Positions 59,510 through 64,000 of a DNA stretch of 64,000 nucleotides are shown piece after piece. The stretch comes from Planctomycetota bacterium (GTDB lineage: Bacteria > Planctomycetota > Phycisphaerae > UBA1845): the NCBI GenBank assembly GCA_029558835.1, contig JAKQDH010000147.1:112370-176369 (forward strand). Direction: 5' to 3'. The translations under genes were made by a program, and so were the position numbers. Below the pieces are notes generated by a model. The model saw only the letters and a program-made list of their open reading frames with translations, had not been told where the DNA came from and did no database searches. The first letter of the stretch is position 1. The number at the start of each line of letters is the position of its first letter.

Positions 59510-59860
59510 TCAGCTTACTCCCTGGAACACCTCCTCCACCCGGCCATCGGCATCAAGCCATATATAGAACACCATGTCCGCGCCGAGGTAGATCAGCACC
59601 TTGGCCGTGATGGGACGCTTTCGTCGCCCGTAGCCCTCGATGTAATAGTCCGCCGGGGCACCGTCGCGCTCATACTGCTTGTTCGGTTCCCCCAACAGCT
59701 CCACTACGCGAGCCTCTGTGTCGCCGATGTGCACTTGAGCCCAGCGTGCCTTCGTGGGGGCTCGCAAGTTTTGCAGGCTGACCGCCACCACGATGAACAT
59801 CAGGCACACAACCGCAACGAACGCACCCCATGCGTACCATGCTCGCCGAACTTTTACCAT
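59510..59860 (-). CDS. Small membrane-anchored protein with BamE/SmpA-like motif
   Basis: A 116-residue protein. From ATG 59860 (a GTG at 59890 is also possible) a helix WYAWGAFVAVVCLMFIVVAVS anchors it. The exported part WAQVHIGDTEARVVELLGEPNKQYE follows the SmpA/OmlA pattern (xxIxxGMTxxxVxxLLGxPxx), then ADYYIEGYG and a strand pair FYIWLDADGRVEEVFQG. BamE-like folds serve in envelope assembly, but here the resemblance is to the motif only. It is the last gene of the leftward island. Confidence 0.7.
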   Translation of the reverse strand: MVKVRRAWYAWGAFVAVVCLMFIVVAVSLQNLRAPTKARWAQVHIGDTEARVVELLGEPNKQYERDGAPADYYIEGYGRRKRPITAKVLIYLGADMVFYIWLDADGRVEEVFQGVS

Positions 59861-59893
59861 AGCGCCCGTGCCTCGCAACCCAAGTCCCACCGG

Positions 59894-60319
59894 TCAGGGA
59901 ACCGCACGTCCCTGGCCCGCAATCGTCAGAACGAGTTCCTCGACCGCAGGCAGCGTGAAGCGAACGTCAAGGTGCCTGCGCCGCAGCCGCGCCGGCACCC
60001 CTCCGCACAGGGGCAGCCCCTCGTCGAGAACTGCGCCGGAGAGCACCGTTTGAATCAAGTATGGATAACAGTCGGCAGGCGGCGCCTGCATGTCCCACCA
60101 CCTGGCATCCGCGCTCGTGGACGGGCCGAAGTACTGCATCGTGAGGCAGCGCGGCTCGGCCGCCACTCGGAACCTGATCTGCGACATGCCGTCCAGTCTC
60201 GCCTGGCTGACGACGGCCGCGAGGAGCGCACGCGCCCGCACGGCCGAGGTCCTCGGATCCTGCCCACCCGCGGCCCAACAGATCTCCACCTCGCCCGGTA
60301 CGTCGATAAGCTCAAGCAT
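59894..60319 (-). CDS. Orphan protein of the three-paralogue family (member 1)
   Basis: A 141-residue soluble protein; GAGGG eight bases before ATG 60319 supports the start. No named family. ALLAAVVSQARLDGMSQIRFRV, WWDMQAPPADCYPYLIQTVL and VRFTLPAVEELVLTIAG align with parts of the 60461 and 61852 proteins: helix, strand, W-x-x-PP-x-x-C/Y-helix, then a strand ending in an acidic-hydrophobic pattern. The shape faintly recalls the N-terminal domain of GspE/PilB ATPases, without the ATPase. Function unknown. Confidence 0.6.
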   Translation of the reverse strand: MLELIDVPGEVEICWAAGGQDPRTSAVRARALLAAVVSQARLDGMSQIRFRVAAEPRCLTMQYFGPSTSADARWWDMQAPPADCYPYLIQTVLSGAVLDEGLPLCGGVPARLRRRHLDVRFTLPAVEELVLTIAGQGRAVP

Positions 60320-60460
60320 TGTCTACGCCCTCGGGTACGCACGGCCATCCGGGCGCCGGCTCTGCTGCCGCGATTGTCAACTCAGACACGCAGCGGGGCA
60401 AGATGATCCCGCCAGCCGCCGCGCCCAAGCCCACGTATTTCGGGCGGACCAACGAGAACG

Positions 60461-61369
60461 TCACTGCTTCCGTCGCTTCGCGCGGCGCCCACGCCGCAGG
60501 ACCACCGGCTCGTGCCCGTGCCGCGCGGCCTCTAACCCGACGCGACACCACTCGCCAGCCCCCAGCACAAACCAGACTCCCAGGACGATGTCGAAGATGC
60601 CTCGTACCACGCCTCCGCCGACCCCGAACATCCTGAGCACACCGCCAATAACATACTGCCAGGCTATCATAACAATGAACATGGCGCACACGGCCACGAC
60701 GGACCACGACAGTAGCCGAGGCACTCGAGGTACAAACAATGCCCTGCACGCCCGACACCGCCGGGGCCGCCGCAGAATGAGCGTATGGGCCGGCAACTCC
60801 CGGTTCCGCGCCCGCCGAACGTTCGCACTGCCGCACTCCGGGCATACCAATGTTCCTTTCCCGGGCGTTACCGCACGCGCTTCTGCGTCGGGCCGCTTTC
60901 CCTTTATCCGCATCTCCGGCCGGTCGTCTCCGAAGTACAAGCGGACCTCGGCGTTGTCGGGGAGTATGGCCGTGAGCGCGATCTCACGGGATCGGTGACG
61001 CACGTGCAACACACCCTCGCCGGGCGGCTTCGGGCACCCGACTCGGCGACGCAAGTCCGCCAGCACCTGGGCGGCAAAACACCCCGGCGCGGGATACAGC
61101 TCAAAATAGTCGAATCCGTCAGAACCCTCGCGACGGCGATATTGTACCAACCGGATGCAATCGTCCTCGGCGTCGTGGAACACATTCATCGCCACGGCCC
61201 GGTCGCTGATTACCTGCAGCAGGATCAGTTGCAGAAAGAGGAGCGTCATCTCCGGCGGCGTGGGTACCGGAGGGGCATTGACCTCCAGCTTATCCATAGA
61301 GATCCCTGGCTCATCGAGGTCAATGCAGAGGTCCGTTTGGTGGTTGTCAGCCCGTTCGGAGTCGGTCAT
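60461..61369 (-). CDS. Orphan protein with paralogue domain, zinc ribbon and membrane helices (member 2)
   Basis: A 302-residue protein; GAGG before ATG 61369 fits. Residues 38-155 are the paralogue domain (MTLLFLQLILLQVISDRAVA, ELYPAPGCFAAQVLADL, EVRLYFGDDRPEMRIKG). A zinc ribbon CPECGSANVRR...CRACRALF (about 172-205) follows, then two hydrophobic stretches (VVAVCAMFIVMIAWQYVIGG, IFDIVLGVWFVLGAGEW) and a basic tail. The layout suggests a membrane-tethered cytoplasmic sensor or assembly factor, but no function is claimed. Flanked by genes of similar style. Confidence 0.65.
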   Translation of the reverse strand: MTDSERADNHQTDLCIDLDEPGISMDKLEVNAPPVPTPPEMTLLFLQLILLQVISDRAVAMNVFHDAEDDCIRLVQYRRREGSDGFDYFELYPAPGCFAAQVLADLRRRVGCPKPPGEGVLHVRHRSREIALTAILPDNAEVRLYFGDDRPEMRIKGKRPDAEARAVTPGKGTLVCPECGSANVRRARNRELPAHTLILRRPRRCRACRALFVPRVPRLLSWSVVAVCAMFIVMIAWQYVIGGVLRMFGVGGGVVRGIFDIVLGVWFVLGAGEWCRVGLEAARHGHEPVVLRRGRRAKRRKQ

Positions 61370-61462
61370 GAACGTCCTCGCCGTCGCAATGGGCCCAACT
61401 CATCCTGTTTCACCCAGGCCGCCGCTCCAACGGGGCGACGCCGGACCAGGTACGCTCGCACC

Positions 61463-61585
61463 TCAGGTGAGCCCATCTTTTCCGAACCTGCCCTCCCAGC
61501 GGATATGGCATCCGGGACAGTCATAGGCGTAGGGATTGGATCCCTCCACGAACACAAGTCTCGCCCCACACCGAGGGCACCGCAC
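61463..61585 (-). CDS. 40-residue zinc-ribbon peptide
   Basis: Reading leftward from GTG 61585, a 40-codon frame encodes MRCPRCGARL, a short linker, YDCPGCHIRW and a Gly/Lys-rich end. The two CxxC knuckles are spaced like a zinc ribbon. The frame is closed by TGA at both sides, and the start has only a weak GGGCGG upstream. Such tiny ribbons are common among planctomycetal orphan genes, sometimes as remnants of larger proteins. Confidence 0.45.
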   Translation of the reverse strand: MRCPRCGARLVFVEGSNPYAYDCPGCHIRWEGRFGKDGLT

Positions 61586-61606
61586 CCGCCCACGGCGGGT
61601 CGTAAC

Positions 61607-61795
61607 TCACACGATGCACAGCAGGCACGCCATGCCGAGCCAGTTCAGGTAACTGCGCCCTGCGTCAGTGAGCAAACGTATCACAAGGCAGACCAGCGCC
61701 ACGCCGCCCGCCGAGTAGATGACTACTCCGCGCCATGGTTCCCGCAGTTCCTCACGCCGCGGCTCAGTCGGCGCGGGCTTCTCCTCGTTGTCCAT
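61607..61795 (-). CDS. Small membrane protein, unknown
   Basis: A 62-residue protein. GGAGG nine bases before ATG 61795 supports it. A charged N-terminus (MDNEEKPAPTEPRREELREP) is followed by two hydrophobic stretches (GVVIYSAGGVALVCLVIRLL and LNWLGMACLLCIV). No family recognised. It lies between the zinc-ribbon peptide and the 61852 gene, all leftward. Confidence 0.55.
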   Translation of the reverse strand: MDNEEKPAPTEPRREELREPWRGVVIYSAGGVALVCLVIRLLTDAGRSYLNWLGMACLLCIV

Positions 61796-61851
61796 GGTGC
61801 ACGTCCTCCACCTGACACGAGTCGTCGCGGTGAGAGCAGTGTCGCTCTTTG

Positions 61852-62343
61852 CTACCTCCGTCGCAAGGGCGGGCGGTCATCCGTGAAGTAAATGACCAGA
61901 TCGTCCGGCGTATCCTGCACACAGGCCGCCCGGCGCCGGGTGCCCTGGTACACGTAGCGAAACACGCCCCGTTTCGCACCCGGCAACATGCCTGCCAGAG
62001 CCCGGATGCCTCTCGTGATCGCCCGATGGACACAGGGCGCGGGCGGCACGAGTTCCGTCCAGCCCGGCCGCCCGCTGCCTTCAGCGTCGAGAACGCGGAT
62101 CAACACCCGCATGGACTCGTCCTGCCGGTCCCACATGACATGGTACCCCGTCGCGCCGGACTCCAGGGCAAACCTCACATAGGGGGCAAGGAAGGCCAGG
62201 AACACCTGCGGCTCGAGCTTCACCGGCCGCGTCTCGTCGACATCCGGATCGTCGGCGGCCGTGTCCCACTCGAACTCCTGCTCCCGCACCCACGCGGCAT
62301 CCAGGTCCACTTCGCTCTTCCAGAGCCGGAGGTACTCGAGCAT
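61852..62343 (-). CDS. Orphan protein of the three-paralogue family (member 3)
   Basis: A 163-residue soluble protein. ATG 62343 is chosen since GGAGA lies eight bases upstream; the longer frame would translate a dispersed repeat. Residues 45-160 align with the 60461 and 59894 proteins (FLAFLAPYVRFALESGATGYHV, WTELVPPAPCVHRAITRGI, DDLVIYFTDDRPPLRRR). The phrase YF/GxDRP near the end is common to members 2 and 3. Function unknown. Confidence 0.6.
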   Translation of the reverse strand: MLEYLRLWKSEVDLDAAWVREQEFEWDTAADDPDVDETRPVKLEPQVFLAFLAPYVRFALESGATGYHVMWDRQDESMRVLIRVLDAEGSGRPGWTELVPPAPCVHRAITRGIRALAGMLPGAKRGVFRYVYQGTRRRAACVQDTPDDLVIYFTDDRPPLRRR

Positions 62344-62410
62344 GCGTTGCGTCTCCGCCGCGTGCCAATCGCAGGCACCTGCTCCCGCCCGTCCGTGGCC
62401 CGAGTATACA

Positions 62411-62493
62411 CCGCGGAGCCACGGAGAGCACAGAGAAGACTGAGTACTGAGCATCCATCCTTCCTCTCCGTGGTCTCAGTGCCTCCGTGGTGC
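62411..62493. repeat. CCACGGAGAG-type dispersed repeat
   Basis: CCACGGAGAG (62419-62428) and CTCTCCGTGG (62464-62473) are inverted arms within a run of GGAGCCACGGAGAGCACAG-like words. Similar repeats (TCCGTGG...CTCTGTG) are known between genes in many bacteria. It lies directly upstream of member 3. Confidence 0.7.
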
Positions 62494-62552
62494 AATAGAC
62501 CGAACAGCTCCAGCCGCGGCCACTGCCCGACCGCCCCGAACGGCGACACCAT

Positions 62553-62584
62553 CCCTCTCCCCTTGGGAGAGGGCAGGGTGAGGG
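62553..62584. repeat. CCCTCACCCT-type repeat
   Basis: CCCTCTCCCCTTGGGAGAGG followed by GCAGGGTGAGGG; same element, inverted, as in uvrA at 56555. Confidence 0.85.
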
Positions 62585-62678
62585 CGCATCCGGCGGCGAC
62601 CCCACCCCGCGTGTGAGACGCCGGTCACCGCCCGGCCGTTCGGTGCTACCCCTCGCTCTGGTTGGGCTGCCGTTGCTT

Positions 62679-63389
62679 CTAGCGCTCGCTCTTTGCAAAC
62701 GCAGTGCCACACTCCGGGCAGCGCGGACTCGGAAGACCGCGCAGATCATACCCGCAACGTGCGCACTGACCGGGGCCATACACAGGCCAATACCGCACGT
62801 GGGCCCACACCACACTACAGAGGATCAGGCCCGAGACTGCAAAGAGGCAAAGCCCGGTCACTGGCGCGGCGGCAAGTGCAACGACCAGGGCAGACCTCAC
62901 CTGTCCTCGGAAGACGCACACTAGGTTCACACACCCAACTGCGACCCAGGAGGCTGACGCGGTACCTGTTGTACGTATGACGAGCTTGTAGCTACGCAAC
63001 GGCCATGCGCTGGCGGCGAGACCGGCAAGGTACACCAGGAGAAGCACTGCTGACCAGATCGGCCACGCGCGGCCCAGCCAACGCCATGCGACCGGCGACA
63101 GCAGCACTCCGCCAAGGGAAACGACGAACCCCCAGCCGCTGGCCGCTACGCAGCGATGACCAGCAAGAAAAGCAGACACGCCTCGCAGAGCCCGCAGCGC
63201 CTTCGGCCCTCCGTCCCCCTCGGCCCCATCGCGGTCGTCCCAGCGCAACTGGCGGCGTTCCGCTTCGCGCTGAATCACCGGAAACACGCCGGCTTCAAGG
63301 CTGTCGGCGTTGCGCAGCGCCCGGACAACCTCGGAGTCAGGGGCTGTTCGCCATGCTTGCTCCAGGCGGGCTAGGTCGCCGCGGCTCAC
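62679..63389 (-). CDS. Polytopic membrane protein with C-terminal planctomycete zinc ribbon
   Basis: A 236-residue protein starting with GTG at 63389, whose GTGA overlaps the stop of the upstream coiled-coil gene. Residues 1-50 are helical and charged (LARLEQAWRTAPDSEVVRAL). Five or so hydrophobic stretches follow (WGFVVSLGGVLLSP, WPIWSAVLLLVYLAGLAASA, SALVVALAAAPVTGL, LFAVSGLILCSVVWAHV). The end CARCGYDLRGLPSPRCPECG is the zinc ribbon seen in many Phycisphaerae membrane proteins. Role unknown. Confidence 0.75.
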   Translation of the reverse strand: MSRGDLARLEQAWRTAPDSEVVRALRNADSLEAGVFPVIQREAERRQLRWDDRDGAEGDGGPKALRALRGVSAFLAGHRCVAASGWGFVVSLGGVLLSPVAWRWLGRAWPIWSAVLLLVYLAGLAASAWPLRSYKLVIRTTGTASASWVAVGCVNLVCVFRGQVRSALVVALAAAPVTGLCLFAVSGLILCSVVWAHVRYWPVYGPGQCARCGYDLRGLPSPRCPECGTAFAKSER

Positions 63390-63598
63390 TTGTCAGCCTC
63401 CGCACCCGGCTTATCGTCACTCGGCGGCGGCAACAGGCGTTCCCAGCGATCCAGTATGAGGTCGAAGCGTCGCGCCTGTTGTTCCCACTTGTCCAGCAGA
63501 GCGGCATAGCGCCTGTCGTGCTCCTCCCCTCTCTTGATTGCCTCGTCAGCGGCGTCGAGCTGCCTTTGATATGCCTCATTCTGCTGCTGGATCACCAT
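63386..63598 (-). CDS. Small coiled-coil protein coupled to the RHS remnant
   Basis: A 70-residue, highly charged helical protein (QQQNEAYQRQLDAADEAIKRG, RRYAALLDKWEQQARRFDLIL) with heptad-like spacing. Its ATG at 63598 overlaps the RHS remnant stop by seven bases and its own stop overlaps the next start, so it is translationally coupled on both sides. No family recognised. Confidence 0.65.
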   Translation of the reverse strand: MVIQQQNEAYQRQLDAADEAIKRGEEHDRRYAALLDKWEQQARRFDLILDRWERLLPPPSDDKPGAEADK

Positions 63599-63840
63599 GA
63601 GTTAACGCTCATCCTCGGCGCCTCCAGGTCGTAATGGTACTCCGTCGTGAGCACCTGCCCCTGCCCGTCCGTGGTCGTCTTGACGGTGCGGTTGCCCACC
63701 TGGTCGTAGGCGTAGACGTGGTGGTAGTCGGTGAGCATGCCGCCCTGCCGCGTCCGCCACTCGGAAAGCAGCCGCCCGCGGTCGTCATAGCCGAACGCCG
63801 TGGTGCCCACCACCCCGCCGGCGTCGGATTCCACCCTCAC
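63592..63840 (-). pseudogene. RHS-repeat protein remnant
   Basis: About 82 codons with RHS/YD repeats: FGYDDRGRLLSEWRT, YAYDQVGNRTVKTT and TEYHYDLEAPRM. The full repeats of RHS proteins run to hundreds of residues. Upstream, the frame is closed by TGA inside a CCCTCACCCT-type repeat, and downstream it stops soon after a YHYD unit, before any core or toxin domain. It is therefore a 3' fragment or decayed copy; more of the gene may lie beyond the window edge in another frame. Confidence 0.75.
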
Positions 63841-63870
63841 CCCTACCCCTCTCCCTGCGAGGGAGAGGGG
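63834..63870. repeat. CCCTCACCCT-type repeat at the RHS remnant
   Basis: CCCTCACCCCTACCCCTCTC then CCTGCGAGGGAGAGGGG. It supplies the stop that closes the RHS frame on its 5' side. Confidence 0.85.
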
Positions 63871-63947
63871 TCACCCACCGCCGCCGGTGTTGCCGTTGTA
63901 GCCACCGCCACCCCCATGGGGTTGGTCAAACGCCTACACCGTCTAAA

Positions 63948-63985
63948 CCCCTCGCCCCCTTTGGGGGAGAGGGCAGGGTGAGGGG
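63948..63985. repeat. CCCTCACCCT-type repeat, inverted copy
   Basis: CCCCTCGCCCCCTTTGGGGG then AGAGGGCAGGGTGAGGGGG. Together with 63834-63870 it brackets a 77-base stretch upstream of the RHS remnant. Confidence 0.85.
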
Positions 63986-64000
63986 GTCGGCGCGACGCCC

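Noticed and set aside
61366..61593. A 75-codon minus-strand frame
   Set aside because: It overlaps the zinc-ribbon frame at 61463; its product has no motif, while the other frame gives two well-spaced CxxC pairs.
62344..62454. N-terminal extension of the 61852 protein
   Set aside because: The extra residues translate a dispersed CCACGGAGAG repeat, and the inner ATG has a good SD.
1..64000. tRNA and rRNA genes
   Set aside because: No cloverleaf with a TPsiC-like GGTTCGAATCC arm and no rRNA-like stretch was found by eye; a covariance-model scan would be decisive.

Overview
The window is GC-rich chromosomal DNA that looks like a planctomycete, most likely of the class Phycisphaerae. The evidence is the mix of PEP-CTERM secreted proteins, EF-hand/dockerin-like C-termini of the DxDxDGDxDLxD type, a prepilin-like protein with the N-terminal motif usual in this phylum, a tandem-type UvrA, zinc ribbons of the CxxCGYDLxGLPxxxCPECG type, and many short palindromic repeats between genes. 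I saw no rRNA, tRNA, CRISPR array, transposase or phage gene. The organism assignment is inference from protein style only.

Layout. 1-7.7 kb: a partial LOG-like gene, a KP-43-type secreted subtilase, then a leftward block (NYN ribonuclease, scpA, trpS, a PflX-like radical SAM protein, a NeuD-like acetyltransferase). 8-13.6 kb: an EpsI-like exosortase-associated protein coupled to a 1554-residue TPR protein. 13.9-19.3 kb: two overlapping CNNM/CorC-type membrane proteins, a cysteine-rich secreted protein with a dockerin-like end, and a PEP-CTERM protein. 19.4-22.2 kb: trkH-trkA potassium uptake. 23.2-28.1 kb: a complete ytfQ-ytfR-ytfT-yjfF sugar ABC importer. 28.6-32.8 kb: a YhfC-like membrane protein, then a leftward set (small Cys/His membrane protein, prepilin-like protein, two paralogous secreted proteins) behind a strong promoter with a dyad operator. 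33-39.7 kb: a tripartite RND efflux operon. 40.3-45 kb: a MurG-like glycosyltransferase, lipoproteins and an orphan histidine kinase. 45.4-48.9 kb: rsgA and a BlaI/M56 pair whose M56 protein ends in two EF-hands. 49.2-51 kb: a TlyA-like methyltransferase and a lipoprotein. 51.3-58.5 kb: a tandem UvrA split into two proteins by an embedded two-gene nucleotidyltransferase cassette, followed by a CBM9-like protein. 59.5-64 kb: a leftward island of small orphan genes behind an RHS-repeat remnant.

How the parts fit. The EpsI/TPR pair and the PEP-CTERM proteins belong to one envelope-sorting system whose exosortase is not in the window. Trk, RND, CNNM, Ytf and the BlaI/M56 pair are transport and envelope-stress functions. 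The most unusual features are the split, cassette-interrupted double UvrA; a possibly metal-responsive secreted-protein locus with a clear operator; the EF-hand M56 sensor; the island of paralogous orphan genes behind the RHS remnant; and the dense repeat population, which in two places has become coding sequence.
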